This document shows, piece after piece, positions 19,963 through 33,393 of a DNA stretch of 64,000 nucleotides. The DNA is from Adiantum capillus-veneris (lineage: Eukaryota > Streptophyta > Polypodiopsida > Polypodiales > Pteridaceae). Every line of letters begins with the position of its first letter. Position 1 is the stretch's first letter. The stretch is from contig CM043950.1 of NCBI GenBank assembly GCA_014529385.2, positions 154,980,045 through 155,044,044 on the forward strand. Reading direction: 5' to 3'. The notes under the pieces were generated by a model. That model worked only from the letters and a program-made list of their open reading frames with translations, made no database searches and was not told where the DNA came from. Both the position numbers and the translations under genes were made by a program.

Positions 19963-20099
19963 TTATGATAAGTCTAGTATGTGCAAAATGTAGATATGAG
20001 AGAAGTGAAGGAAAGAGAATTTCCCTTCAAGCCCTATTCTTGCTCATAGGCAATAAGGATATTGTGGGGAGAGATGTACCTATAGCAAGAAGAACCACA

Positions 20100-20350
20100 A
20101 ATTCATCGATTTAGGTAGTGCCTCTCTTTCAAGTGTCAATTTGCTGATTTAGGCATCACTAGTGTAGATTTGCCAATTTAGGCAACACGAACTTAAGAGA
20201 CAGATTCACCAATCTAGGTAGCATTAGTATAGATTTGTTGATTTAGGCAACACGAAATAAAATGCAGACTCACCAATCTAGGAAGCATTAGTACAGATTC
20301 CTGATTTAGGTAGCACGCCCATTGGTGTAGATCCGTCAGTTTAGACAACA
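20100..20350. repeat. Minisatellite of alternating 28- and 36-bp units
   Basis: Seven to eight degenerate units, each with GATTTAGG or AATCTAGG followed by CA/TAGCA and CACGAA or CATTAG. Short (about 28 bp) and long (about 36 bp) units alternate, giving a higher-order period near 64 bp. The flanks 19963-20099 and 20351-20834 show no gene. Confidence 0.8.
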
Positions 20351-20832
20351 CCAATTACTAGACCACTCTACCAATGGCTAGTCACCACTGTCGCTATTTT
20401 AGTTTTGATACAATTAAGGACAATTGTCTTTCAACCCCAGGGTATGTAATGGAATTGATATTTTGATGATTTATTTGTAAAATATTTTCTATTGCAATGT
20501 TGATTTGAACTATGGAGTATGATCACTTGTCTGGTGTTGTGTGAGCAAATCAGCAACTGGCATGTGCTGGACAATAAGGCGATAGCAATTATTTAGAATA
20601 AAACTACCACCATTGGATCTCGTGGCAATTCTTAGTATTTTATGGTTCATTTATAAGTTGAGATGTAGACAACTATTTATTATTGTATTGAGCTCTTTAT
20701 GAGCCATGACTATCTTATGCCCAAGTGAAACTGATGTAATTCATTTTTTAGCATGTACTCTTCTAAAAATTAAATACATGCAAGAGGGACATGCTCACTC
20801 TTCCACGAGGGGAGATTGCATTCATTGTTTGT

Positions 20833-20834
<2 letters not shown>

Positions 20835-20906
<72 letters not shown>
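20835..20906. repeat. (TC)n microsatellite
   Basis: About 36 uninterrupted TC units. The long plus-strand open frame spanning it (20706-21203) is a simple-repeat artefact joined to a copia fragment read out of frame. Confidence 0.95.
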
Positions 20907-20909
<3 letters not shown>

Positions 20910-21084
20910 CTATTGATCTACCGTGGTACACACATCACAACACATGTCTGCACTCCTCTTGTTCTCTATCTATATCACAACATCTATAATATTCAAGTTA
21001 TTCAGCAAGGTCACCATAGCTTTCACCTGCAGCACAAACGCCTTATGGCTAATTTGGGTGCGGGACAGGACACTGCCAACACTA

Positions 21085-21319
21085 CTACACTGAAAATCAA
21101 AGCGCATTGGAAATTGCAAAAAACTCAATTTTTCATGCTCGCACAAAGCACATTGAGATGCATTACCACTATTTTTGGGAGAGGCTCTCAGCAGGAGAGA
21201 TGAGCTTGGCTTATGTGTCAACACAGGATAACCTTGTAGATCTTTTCACAAAGGCATTGTCTTGTGAGAAGTTCAAAGCTTTTCGCAAAGCTTTGGGCTT
21301 ACTCCCCTTTATGGACTAA
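21085..21319 (+). pseudogene. Ty1/copia RNase H C-terminus
   Basis: The frame reads ENQSALEIAKN then SIFHARTKHIEMHYHYFWER and VSTQDNLVDLFTKALSCEKF, ending GLLPFMD and a stop. This is the highly conserved end of copia RNase H (HxRTKHI, ADxFTKxL). It is 5' truncated at about 21080. A polypurine tract (CCAGGGGGGAT, 21384-21394) and the 3' LTR follow. Confidence 0.9.
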
Positions 21320-21395
21320 CCATGTCCTTAGGGCATGGCACTTTCCTTTACTCTATGTGTTAGCTCGTATTCACTGCATCACTCCAGGGGGGATT

Positions 21396-21617
21396 TGCTA
21401 CCATATACATGTGGTAGTGATGTGTGTGAACACACTTAGGACTGCCATAGTATTTTTTCCCTCACTAGGAGTTTTTTTCCCCGTGCATTGTATATACACC
21501 CATCATTCTAGGGCTATCTTTCAATTGTACACTAAGTAATACTCTCTCTGTTGTGTGCCTTGAGCTTCCTTTGTCTTCTCCAAGCTGTTTGTTTTTCTTG
21601 CAACCCTAATTCCAACA
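21396..21617 (+). repeat. Copia 3' LTR
   Basis: 222 bp, from TGCTACCATATAC directly after the polypurine tract to ...CTAATTCCAACA. Contains GCATTGTATATACACCC as the probable TATA region. Homologous copies are at 12269-12500 and 54714-54940, in the same orientation. Confidence 0.85.
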
Positions 21618-23205
21618 TTAATCCTAGCTTGAGTCTACGTTGACACTTGTTGTACAATCAAGAGCTTGATTGAGCTACGGTTTTGCATATGCGAGCATCC
21701 ACTGACATATGAAGTTTTTAATGCTTGATTAGCATAATGGTTGAGTGATCTCCCACTTTGACACATATGCAATTTCTTCATTGATTTGACATCATGTGTG
21801 ACAGCGAATAGACAATGATCATTCATGAGAGATGGAGGTCTCATTCTTGCCAATACATGTGTTGTTGGCATTGTGGTCACACAGGGCACATTAGGTGCCG
21901 TTGTTTCTGTCGTATGAGGTAGCAGTGAATATCTATGCGTGATGAAAACATGGTTTCAACACATGTTAGAGAGGCAGTTATAGTGGAAATCTATGCCAAT
22001 GACAGTGATGTCACGCTTGTCTCGCGTATACCTCTTGCCAATATGTCTATGGAGAGCACACTTTCTCCACAGTGATTACTAGATAGCAATACTTCTTTCA
22101 CGTCACACCATGTCGTGAGTGGTTCATCACATTTTTTAGTGGGAGACTTGGTTGTGTACACTTGGATGATGGTTCAACATTTGACATTGTAAATGCAAGA
22201 GATGTTTGATTGTCTTTGCCCAATGGTGCATCATATACGATACGGCATGTGCGCTATGTTCCTTAGCTGAGATAGAGTTTGATCTCAGTGAGACAATTCA
22301 AAAATTTGGGTGGTCAAATATTGCTTGGAGTGCAGTCTTTCTAGATGCATTGCGGTTCATTAGTGATTGCCAGAGTAGCCTGCAACGGCTTGGTATATCC
22401 TATGCATGTGTCTGAGGTTCAAGACAACATAGTCTCAATTTTGTTGCTAGCATGCTTTGAGCAAGATACGAGACGCGTCTCCTTCATAGGTGAGCTCCAC
22501 CATGCTCACGAGACAAAGAATTTAGTTGTGCAAGATGTGCTAGTAGACTCTGTAGAGACAGAAATAGAGCAATAGTGCTCTAGTGAGACACATCAGGTGT
22601 TGTTAGTGTATGTGCATGTAGAGGTAGAATGGGGTTGCTCGCTAGAGACACATGTAGGGATGACAAATATGGATTTTTTTAATATCCTCATGCTAGAGGC
22701 TGATAAGATGATATCAAGACACACGCATCAAGTCCCCATGGATGAGGGGGAGGTGGTTCTTCAGGAGTCAGAGTTGACCCATCCATTTGTGATAGCTAGT
22801 CCTGATGATGCAAAGTATGCATGTAATGCAAGGGAGGCGAGTACAACTAGGTTTGCATAGATTTCATCAGCGTTCATTGGACAATGGATGAGGGGGAGGT
22901 GGTTCTTCAGGAGTCAAAGTTGACCCATCCATTTGTGATAGCTAGTCCTGATGATGCAGAGTATGTACATAACGCAAGGGAGGCGAGTACAACTAGGTTT
23001 GTGTAGATTTTGTTAGTGTTTGAGCGTCTCATGTTTGACTTACTAGTGTCAAGGCTCGACCTAGCAACTGCATTGGGAGCATTTGCAGCAGGGGTTGTCA
23101 GTTGTGCTATGATTGACACTAGCATGATTCTTAGTGGAGTTTTGCAAACCATACAATGTAGTCTATGGGATTTACATGCAGTCTCTAGCGTGGGTATGCA
23201 CGCTC
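21618..23205. other. Unidentified, probably degraded retroelement interior
   Basis: Several plus-strand open frames (22206-22415, 22345-22575, 22597-22860, 23010-23213) have ordinary amino-acid composition but no motif I can name. The region leads up to a copia-type polypurine tract and LTR at 23629, so it may be the interior of a non-autonomous or decayed copia element. Confidence 0.35.
22738..23029. repeat. 146-bp tandem duplication
   Basis: The unit starting ATGGATGAGGGGGAGGTGG at 22738 repeats at 22884 with few differences, including the block ACCCATCCATTTGTGATAGC. The duplication is in-line and probably recent. Confidence 0.9.
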
Positions 23206-23213
23206 GTCTACCA

Positions 23214-23462
23214 CTCGGGGGGTGCACTATGCAATCATGTTAATGTATAACGTGAGTTCAAAAGGAGGGGTTTTAAAATACAAAAATTTTAGGCAATTTA
23301 ACAGAGATACATTAATTTAAGGGATTTTTATATTCAATTTTGTAAAAAAAATCCTAAAATAAGTGGTCGTTTTATTCATTCAAACATGTTAAAAGAGGGG
23401 TTTTTTTAATACCCCACGAATGAATGTTATATAGGGGGGTAGTGAACTGTGAACCTCTCGAG
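23214..23462 (+). mobile_element. 249-bp hAT-type MITE, copy 1
   Basis: Termini CTCGGGGGGTGCACTATG and, in reverse complement, CTCGAGAGGTTCACAG form an imperfect inverted repeat. The flanking 8-mers GTCTACCA (23206-23213) and GCCTACCA (23463-23470) differ at one base, as expected for an 8-bp hAT target duplication. Same length and clear homology, opposite orientation, to 36420-36668. No coding capacity. Confidence 0.85.
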
Positions 23463-23628
23463 GCCTACCACCAGAGCTGATACGGCTGCATGTAGATCAA
23501 CTGAGGGATCCAGTGGGTATAGGTTGAGAGAGTCTCTCACTTTTCTTTTCTCTCTTTTTCTTGTACATACTAGTAGTTTAGCTAGTAAGACCCACTTATC
23601 AACCCGTTTGCACATTCAAGTGGGAGAT

Positions 23629-23840
23629 TGTTGGGATATAGGCACATGTGCCTTGCTCAATCTCCAGGCTATGGGTGTCCGTCCATTCACACATTATTCT
23701 TGTGTACATATACAAAGAATAAGGGGCAGCTCATACTTGAGTCTTGCTCCACGTACACACTATGTACTCTCTCCTTCTCTCATTTTCGCATGCAGACCGC
23801 ACTGCACACACATCCATCTATGCACACACACTCTTCACTA
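23629..23840 (+). repeat. Copia-type LTR
   Basis: Begins TGTTGGGATATAGGCAC directly after the purine tract AAGTGGGAGAT, the classic copia polypurine-LTR junction. The probable end is near CACTAACA (about 23834). No target duplication can be tested on the internal side. Confidence 0.65.
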
Positions 23841-24629
23841 ACAATCCCTAAACATTATGTTTTATTATTACAATCCATTTTCATTTGATATCAATAGTGC
23901 CATTGATAATAAGATGCAACTTTTGCATCAAAGTTTTGGTCATAATATGCTTTTCCAGCTTCATGTATAAGTAATTCTCTAACTATCTAGTCTTTTATAT
24001 AATTGTCTAGCATATAGGATCATGCCATCCATATAGCTATGAAATATGAATTATAAGATCAACTTTTTTTGGGCTTTCTCCTTTAGCTTATTCAACATGC
24101 AAACTACCTCCTCATTCAGAGACACATTGCTAAAAATTGAGAGCTTGCAACCCAAATCCTTCCCTTGGATGTCAGTAATCAAACCATAAGAAGCTATAGA
24201 GTTAGGCTATAAGGAGCCATACAGAGCAACAAAGGGAACCCTGAACACTCTTTTCCTTGCTTCTCATATTATTTCTCTTTGTGGCACCTTTATGTCTTGA
24301 TCATGACCCATCTTTTTGTTGTTAGTTTCTAGAAATTTTTCATGCATCTTTGGTTTGTAATCTTGATAACATTCACACGTGGGTGAAGCACATGTAGAAT
24401 GGGCTTTTCTCCATTACTTGGAAAAGAAGGTTGTAAAGTGGTCAAGGAGGATCCCCACCAACACTCACCATTAGATAGTGATTTAAGCCTTCACGTATCA
24501 TCTCAAAGTCATAGGAATTTTAACTATCCATGTCTGAATCTACAAGAGCTCAAACATAAACCAATGCTCTTCAACATTTCTTCCATTTGGATACTTGCCT
24601 CTGAGGTCATCCCTACCACTCACACATAG
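23841..24629. other. No recognisable gene
   Basis: AT-rich sequence. Readable minus-strand stretches such as DIQGKDLGCKLSIFSNVSLN (about 24090-24180) may be old coding sequence, but I cannot assign them. Confidence 0.4.
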
Positions 24630-24638
24630 TGGATTGCT

Positions 24639-26375
24639 ATGTTGCGGTGGATTGCCTATATTAAGTCCTTAAAACCCGAGTTTAAGCACATTGCAGGTAA
24701 AGACAATATAGTGGTAGATATGCTATCAAGGGCAAGGCATGAAGACGAGTCACAGATGATTGACGAGGGAGATGATGTAGGCACAAAGTTCTATTCTATC
24801 TCTCATGTCAAAGGTAACAATGTCTACATGACTAATCCACTTGAATTGTTCTTGAAAGAGCTTTATGAAGGTGATTGGCTTCTTATTGAAAGCTACTTGA
24901 GTACTCTAGCAAAACAAGATGATTGGTTTGAACAAGAATTCAGGAGGATACGCAGGGAAGCATATGGGTACTTTTTGAGGTATGGTTACTTGTGGAACCA
25001 TCCTAAACAAAAGGGTGCTACACCACAAAGGGTTATATGTAAAAAAGAGACTCAAGTAAAGCTCATGCAAGAGTCATGAGAGTCTATGGGCTAGACACAG
25101 GGGTGTGTGGGCAACCTTCTCCAAGTTGAAAAAATAATAATGGTGGAAGGCTATGTATAAAGATGTATCTCAATTTGTAGAGTCATGTGTAGCTTGTCAA
25201 ATGTATTCAAATGTCCAAAATTGTGATGGATTGAACCCTACATATCCACCAGCCATGCATTACTAAGTGGATTGTAGATCTAGTCACAATGCCTTTAGGA
25301 CTCTAGAAAATGAGATACTTAGTTCTTGCACGAGAGGACCTAACTAACCAAGCTGAAGGGTGAGCATTAAGAGCAAAAACCACAGAAGCTGTATGCAAAT
25401 TCCTTCTTGATGAGGTGATTTGTCATTATGGTTGTGTGGGAAAGATCACTACAGACAGAGTTGAGATGGATGCCAAGGAATCAAGGGAGTTATTTTCCAG
25501 ATTAAGAATCAAGCTTTCTCTTACTACAACTTACAACCTTGAAGGCAATGGAAAGAGTGAAAGAGGGCATCCTCCTATCATCAAAGCTTTGGCCAAAGGT
25601 TGCAAAGGAAGATTTGGTGAGTGGCCAAAACTATTACCATATGTTGTATGGGCTGATCATACAACACATTAGCTTAGTAACTGGCTATATGCTTACGGAG
25701 CTGATGTATGGTCAAAAGCCAGTGATGTCGATTGAAGGTACAATTTTGACATGGAATGTACTACCTTGGAAAGAGGGGCTTAGCAGGGAAGACCTTCTTG
25801 CATTGCGCATAAGGCAACCAGAGAGAAGACCTAAAGACATTGAGGCTGCAAAAGAACGACTCAAAAATGCAAGGTTGAAAAACAAAGACTATTTTGATAA
25901 GCGACATCGTCTCAGGACAAAAGCAATTGACAAAGGTGACTGGGTTTTAGTGTATGATAGTAGCCTTGATAACCAACACATAGTCATGTGTAAGTTTTCA
26001 AAAGATGGTTTGGATCGTATGTTGTAAAGAATGTGCATGAAAATGCTACTTACACCTTTTTTGAACTAGATGGTACAGAAGTAAAGGTTCCAATTGTAGG
26101 AAAAAGGATCAAATTGTTTAAGAGAAGAGGAGATAGTGATCCAAAAGATGTAAAGGTTCTAATTGCAGGAAAAAAGGATCAAGTTGTTTAAGAGAAGAGG
26201 AGACAATGATCCAAAATATATTGAGGAGGAGGAGGAGAAAACCACATGTGAAGATCAAAGAAAAGATGAAGTGTTAAAAGCTATCAATAAAGGTGGAATC
26301 ATGGAAATATCTACAAGGGATTTGAAACTGCAAAAATATCATATGTGGCACATACCAGAGGATGTGCAGGTTTAG
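24639..26375 (+). pseudogene. Element X integrase, copy 2
   Basis: 24639-25079 reads FKHIAGKDNIVVDMLSRARH (RNase H end) followed by the linker and the start of the zinc-binding region, with stops near 25078. 25415-25672 and 25539-26027 carry the core (CHYGCVGKITTDRVEMDA; GNGKSERGHPP) and the GYMLTELMYGQKP block. 26163-26375 holds the tail. A short tandem duplication around 26080-26190 repeats the segment before FKRRGD. Several frame breaks; non-functional. Confidence 0.85.
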
Positions 26376-26385
26376 AGGGGGTGGA

Positions 26386-27664
<1,279 letters not shown>

Positions 27665-27703
27665 AATCTATCTCTCTCACTCTTAGAAATACATCCTCTC
27701 TAT

Positions 27704-28020
27704 AAAGTTGTTGAAAAAAAATCTCTTGCTTGGAATTCCTTAGTCAACACATACGCAAAATTTTATTGCTAGTCGGGAGTTGTTGAAAAAAAATCTCTTG
27801 CTTGGAATTCCTTAGTCAACACATACACAAAATTTCATGCACCTAAGAAGCTTCCTCTTCGGAATGTCATCTCTTGGAGTAGTGCATCCATTGTGGCATA
27901 TGTTGAGGAGCGGTAGGGTGACGAACCTGCAAAGAATTCATGATGATATTGTTAGTCGGGGGTTGTTGAAAAAAAATGTCTTGCTTGGGAATTCCTTCAT
28001 TGACTATGCAAGATGCTGAT
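27704..28020 (+). pseudogene. Pentatricopeptide-repeat (PPR) gene fragment
   Basis: The translation shows PPR-type motifs in pieces: KLPLRNVISWSSA (27850-27890), RIHDDIVSRGLLKKNVLLGN and SFIDYARC (27928-28017), typical of the L/S motifs of plant organellar PPR proteins (known: RNVVSWN, GNALVDMYAKCG). A 72-bp segment coding a diverged LLKKNLLLGNSLVNTYAKF-like stretch is tandemly duplicated (27707-27778 and 27779-27835). In-frame stops (TAG after VEER near 27918) and one-base slips make it dead. It sits between the X LTR and a chromovirus. Confidence 0.75.
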
Positions 28021-28330
28021 ACCGGCATGTATGCCGATTGTGGTGGTGTATCAAGTGATGGTAGTGCGGACGCAGCAATTGTTCAGAAATCCATTGACAC
28101 TCTTCCAAAAATTGATTTTTATATTCAACCAAATATCTTTTGTACTGGTTTCCTGTGTGGGTAGTGGTCATGTCATGATCTAAAATTATTTTGGGCATCA
28201 TAATTTCTTTATCATCCTCAATTAAGGGGGGGTTAGTTGTGGAAGGAGTATCGAGAATAGGTCCCTTATGTGGTCTCAACAAAGTAACATGGGAGGAGTT
28301 GTGTATTTTCCAATGTGAGGGAATGCCCAA
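28021..28330 (-). pseudogene. Chromovirus integrase C-terminus with chromodomain
   Basis: HSSHVTLLRPHKGP (integrase C-terminal GPF-like region), then PKIILDHDM and YKRYLVEYKNQFLEECQWIS. The latter fits the chromodomain pattern (aromatic YLV.YK...EE..W) that tethers chromoviral integrases to heterochromatin in known elements. It ends against the PPR fragment. Confidence 0.75.
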
Positions 28331-28569
28331 GCGGAACGCATTGTCATTTTCTTTTTAAGGATTTTGAATGGGCCATAAAATCTAGGGGTCAATTTTACTT
28401 TGGGATGTTTTTTACGCTTTTCAAGCATCATTTTTCTAATCTAAGCCAAACAAGCTCGCTTTCTTTAAAAGGTGCAGGTCTTTGTTTCTTGTTGGCTTGT
28501 GCATTGTATTTTTGATGTACTCGTTTAATGAAAGATGGGATTCTTGTAAAATGTGTGTGTGGTCTCTTG

Positions 28570-29329
28570 CTAAAGTATCATCCGCGGGAACATTAGTGCT
28601 AATAGTGGAGATAGGGACATGGAGTTTCTTCCCATAGACAATTTCAAAGGGTGCACGGTTTGTGGAGGAGTGAGGGGTGTTATTGTAAGCAAATTGAAGA
28701 ATAGGGAATTATTGGTCCCATTTTGCAGTATTTTCAATGGTATAAGATCTAAGGAGGTCGATAATTGTGATGTTTGTGGCTTCTGTTTGACCATTACTTT
28801 CAGGGTGAAATGCAGATGTGAAATCCATTGTAGAGCCTAAGTTTTTGGCTAGGACGACCCAAAAGTGGTTGAAAAAGCGTCCCATCTTGGTCAGAGAGAA
28901 TGACCTTGGGGAAGCCATGCTAGGGGAAGATGGTTTTGAGGAAAAGGTTTGCAGCCTATGAGCGGACAATGTCTTTTTACAAGTTACAAAGTACACTTGT
29001 TTGCTAAAACAATCAACTATGGTCCATATCATATCATTGTGTGAGGATGTGGTGGGAAGTTCTGTGATAAAATCCATGGAGATTTGTTCCCAAGGGCCAG
29101 TAGAGATAGCGAGAGGCATTAAAAGACCATAAGACTTACCATGAGGACGTTCAACTCTTTGACATATCAAGCATTCTAAAACAAATTTTGTGATATCGTG
29201 CTTCATTTCAGGCCAAAAAATTTGATCTTGACATGCAGTGAGTGTAGATTGAATGCATTGGTGACCCATATATGGTGGTGCATGCATTTCAGTCTCATTG
29301 CTAGTTCTATAAAGGGTGTTGTGATGCAT
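28570..29329 (-). pseudogene. Chromovirus integrase
   Basis: HHCC region (APPYMGHQCIQSTLTACQDQ and CLICQRVERPHG), then the catalytic core start GPWEQISMDFITELP, and later STMDFTSAFHPESNGQTEAT, which has the third acidic residue. The second Asp region (expected SDRD) is lost to a frameshift around 28920 (SLTKMGRFFNHFW). 28794-28570 continues in another frame. Confidence 0.88.
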
Positions 29330-29610
29330 AGATTTTGCTGAAAATAAAGATAACCATTTGCCAAGGTATAGTGTTAAAAGGGAAGACCATTATTATGATG
29401 TATTTCAAACCAAGCACGTACAAAATGCGGATTTTGAGCATATGTGTTACGCATAGAATGAAATGATTGCACATCACTCACAAAAACATGATTCAAATAA
29501 ATATGCTTGATTTTATCAAAGACATGAACGAGTAACAGAAAGAACATGCACTTCAGGTTTTCTACTTAATGCGTCTACTACTACATTCACTTTACCTGGT
29601 TGGTATTGTA

Positions 29611-30059
29611 TCATGGGATGGAAGTTTTGAATGAAACCAGCCCATTTGATATGATGGTTAGAAATGGTAGATTGAGTAAGAAGATATTAATGGACTGTTG
29701 GTCTCTCTTGATTAGAACTTTAGAGCCCATAAGGTAATGTTTCCAATTGTTTTGAGCGTGGACTACGGCTAGCAATGCTTTATTGTATGTGTTGTATTTG
29801 GTTTTGTATGGCTTGAGTTTTTGACTTTTGAAGGCAAGTGGGTGATCATTTTGCATTAAGACTGCACCTATACCTGAGTCACTGGCATCTGTGACAACTA
29901 CAAAGAAGGGTTGTGTGAAGTAAGGTAGTTGTAGGATGGGGGCAGAGTGTCAAAGGATTTTTGTTGTGTAGGACCCCAATTGAATGGTATTTTTTGGTGA
30001 AGCAAGGTGGTCAATGGTGATGCAATGTGTGAGAAATTTTTGACAATTTTTTTATAAAA
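29611..30059 (-). pseudogene. Chromovirus RNase H
   Basis: Immediately below the TIR element the frame reads FYKKIVKNFSHIASPLTTLL, then a region of single-base slips, then DHPLAFKSQKLKPYKTKYNT, ALLAVVHAQNNWKHYLMGSK and RDQQSINIF. This is the RT connection and RNase H. The upstream continuation of the frame is at 35849, on the other side of the insertion. Confidence 0.85.
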
Positions 30060-30079
30060 CATTAGGAAAAATATGAACC

Positions 30080-32260
30080 CTCTAGGGGCCCTTTGGGATT
30101 AAGGTTAATTAGAGGTCAGCCAATAGGAAGAGGGTGGTGGACACACTCTATACCCTCAAAAAAGTAGGGGGACAAGGTAGCCTTACACCTCTTAATTGTC
30201 TCTTACCTAGTGAGAAGGTAAGGGAGGTGGCTAGGGGAAAGAGGGGGGGGGGGACCACTTTGACCTCTTTTCCCCCACTTTTTGACCCGGATTTAAAAAT
30301 ACACTAAAAATTTCAAATTTTCAAAAAATTTCAAATCTCAAGTTTTCCCTCCTTAAAAGGTCCCCAAACCTATTTCATGGTCAAAAAAGTATTTTTGACC
30401 TTCAAAAGTTAAAAATGTGCACTAAAAAATCCAAAAAATTGATTTTTAAAAAAAACAAATCAAAACATCATTTTCACCCTCCAAAGTCTTTCCAAACCTA
30501 TTCTATAGCTAAAAAGTGTTTTTCTCTCTCTACAAACCTTTTTCCAAGCTCTCCATTGCTGCAACAACCACATGCACCCCCTATAGTCCATCATTATCTC
30601 TCTGCTAGCTTTCTCCCACCTCCATTGTAGCACCAAGCAAGCTCCTCCTCCATCTCTTCCCCTTACCCACCACATAGTTTCACACCAAGCTAGCTCCTCT
30701 CCCTTCTCTCATCTCCATTACAACATGAAACAAGATTCTACTCCTTCTACTTTCATTCACTCACACTACATGGAAACCTCTACTCCCAAAGGTGGCAAAA
30801 GTATGAGCTCACATGAGTTGCATACCACAACAATAGGAGGTGTGAATATCGCGTGGGCATTGCAAGGGTTCATCTCCAACATAAAGATAGAATGGTAAGA
30901 AAACTACCCTTGTAGCTTACATTCAGAGCTTAACATCATCTCCATCTTTAAGTTTATCATGCTGGAGAGAATTAACCTCTTTATGGATTTCAGTGTTTAG
31001 GCTTCACACCTCATAACACTGGGTGGTGCTATTTTGTTGATGACTTTGGTGTGCCATCTATAGTTGTGTAGCATGTGATTTGAGTCTCACAATGTAAGTA
31101 AGCTGTGTTATCTATGGAGAGTCGTCAAAGATTTTTCTTGTAATTTATTCTTCGTATAATTGTCATTAGATTATTGGAATGATATCATTTTGTACTTTAT
31201 AACTTTGTGCTCATATAATCTTTTGTTTACTTACAGATTCAACTTGTTTTAAGAGGACATGAGCAAGCAACCATGTGCAGAGATGGAAATCACTCTATTT
31301 TTGTTCCTTGAGGAACCTTTCACTACCGTGTTAAAAGATTTTGATAAGAATAGTATGTGTTTTTTAGAATCTTGAACCAATAGGGACTCTCTAGGAGCTC
31401 TCATAGAAGCCATCCATATAGTACTACTATCTTCCCTAGTGTCATAGACACACAAATACTCAAGTGTATATGAATCTCTAGATGAGGAAGACAAATACTT
31501 GTAAGATAAGCCTAACAGCAACAACATTGTCTCCATTTGTAATTATTTTTCATGAGGCTGGATTCCTCTATAAATGCAATATAAATATGTTTTTTTGTTA
31601 AATGGTGTCGCATTGAGTGAGAGTATTTAATTTAGATTACTGAAGTTTCATACAGATCTGAGAAATATTGTTTACTTTTATGGATATTTTGATTTGCCTG
31701 TACGATGATTCAAGTCGCAAGTCTTAATCACTCCACCTTGAAGAAATTCAAGCAATATTTTGATTTCAGTTTAATCATTAATGGTTATTCTTATTAAAGT
31801 GGATCATAAACTTTGTCAAGATGTCCTCATTTGGGGATGTTGAATATATATCATTAGCAATGTTTCACAAGAACACTAGGTGGACACAAGGAAGTAAAAA
31901 TTGGCTCCTTGTTTGGTTGATTTCTAGTGTTTAATGTTTAGTGCACAGGATTTGTGAGGCCGTTGACATGGGGAGTTCACTAAAGTATATGTAACATAGC
32001 ACATGTGTTCAACAGAAGGGATTTTACATTCTTGTAAAGTTGCAAAAACATGTGTAGATAAGGCCTATAAGGGGTACTTTTAATCCATTCTAGTGAACGC
32101 ACATGATATAGGAAAATTTTACATAGTGAATGCTCCTGACCTTTGAACACAAAGAAAGGGGGGGGGAGCTCTAATTACATCTGAGTGAAAAGAAGTGGAA
32201 TTTGTACTGTCATGTTGCATAAAGATTTGCTTTCACTTAATCTTTAAAAAAATTGGTATC
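30080..32260. other. Interior of TIR element, no gene recognised
   Basis: Contains a poly-G run (about 30247-30256), AT-rich stretches and short open frames on both strands (30415-30630, 31536-31249) without recognisable motifs. The region could hold captured, intron-rich host sequence, but nothing demonstrates this. Confidence 0.4.
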
Positions 32261-32261
32261 C

Positions 32262-33393
32262 TGGGGTGCAGACAAGGCCATATAATGCAAAAAAAGTGGT
32301 GGCCACAAGCGCGCGTAGTGAGCCATCCAAAACTGCTGGATGGGCCATATGTGGGCCCTTGTGGCCACCCTTTTTTTGTATAATTAGGCTATTGCTGCAC
32401 TCCAGAACCCTGGAAAAGATGAGATGAACCTAAAATTGAACTTTTCAAGCACATTATGCCTTCCTTCAACTCAACTTACTAGTTCCCTGCACCAAAAGGG
32501 AAAATCACATTGGACAGTATAAAAATCTAGTCTCATGCTGCATAAACATCTGGTTTCATCAAATATTAACATTCTTGCTATTATAAGGGGCAGACAAGGC
32601 CATATAATGCAAAAAAAAGGGTGGCCACAAGCACGCGTAGTGAGCCATCCAAAACTGCTGGATGGGCCATATGTGGGCCCTTGTGGCCACTCTTTTTTTG
32701 TATAATTAGGCTATTGCTGCACTCCAGAACCCTGGAAAAGATGAGATGAACCTAAAATTGAACTTTTCAAGCACATTATGCCTTCCTTCAACTCAACTTA
32801 CTAGTTCCCTGCACCAAAAGGGAAAATCACATTGGACAGTATAAAAATCTAGTCTCATGCTGCATAAACATCTGGTTTCATCAAATATTAACATTCTTGC
32901 TATTATAAGGGGCAGACAAGGCCATATAATGCAAAAAAAAGGGTGGCCACAAGGGCGCGCAGGTGAGCCATCCAAAACTGTTGGATGGGCCATCTGCGCG
33001 CCCTTGTGATCACCCTTTTTTTTGCATTATATGGCTATTGTTGCACTCCAGGACCTTGGAAAAGGTGAGATGAATGTAAAATTTAACTTTTCAAGCACAT
33101 TATGCCTTCCTTCAACTCAACTTACTAGTTCCCTGCACCAAAAGGCCAAATCACATTGGTTAATATAAAAATCTAGTCTCATGCTACATAAACATCTGGT
33201 TTCATCAGCTATTAACATTTTTGCTATCCTAAGGGGCAAACAAAGCTAGAAAATGCAAAAAAAAGGGTGGCCATAAGGGCGCGCAGATGAGCCATCCAAA
33301 ACTGCTGGATGGGCCATCTGCGCGCCCTTGTGGCCACCCTTTTTTTTGCATTTTCTAGCTTTGTTTGCCCCTTAGGATGGCAAAAATGTTAAT
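32262..33393. repeat. Tandem 322-bp repeat, four units, each with a hairpin
   Basis: The GACAAGGCCATATAATGC anchor occurs at 32271, 32593, 32915 and, diverged, at 33239 (spacing 322, 322, 324). Each unit has a roughly 110-150-bp inverted repeat (GCAAAAAAAGGGTGGCCACA ... TGTGGCCACCC) around a GCCATCC-AAAACTGCT-GGATGG loop, then about 170 bp of spacer. Minus-strand frames in it (for example 32993-32793) are by-products. Confidence 0.9.
33211..33393. repeat. 183-bp near-perfect palindrome
   Basis: Arms of about 87 bp (33211-33297 and 33307-33393) with few mismatches, around a 9-nt loop. It is the last unit of the 322-bp array and the only one in which the symmetry extends into the flanking spacer (TTAACATTTTTG). 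It contains GGGCGCGCAGATG and its complement. Confidence 0.92.

Noticed and set aside
20100-20350. Regularly spaced repeats resembling a CRISPR array
   Set aside because: Units are contiguous and degenerate with no unique spacers, and the genome is eukaryotic.
20706-21203. 165-codon frame
   Set aside because: Spans a (TC)n microsatellite and an out-of-frame copia RNase H end.
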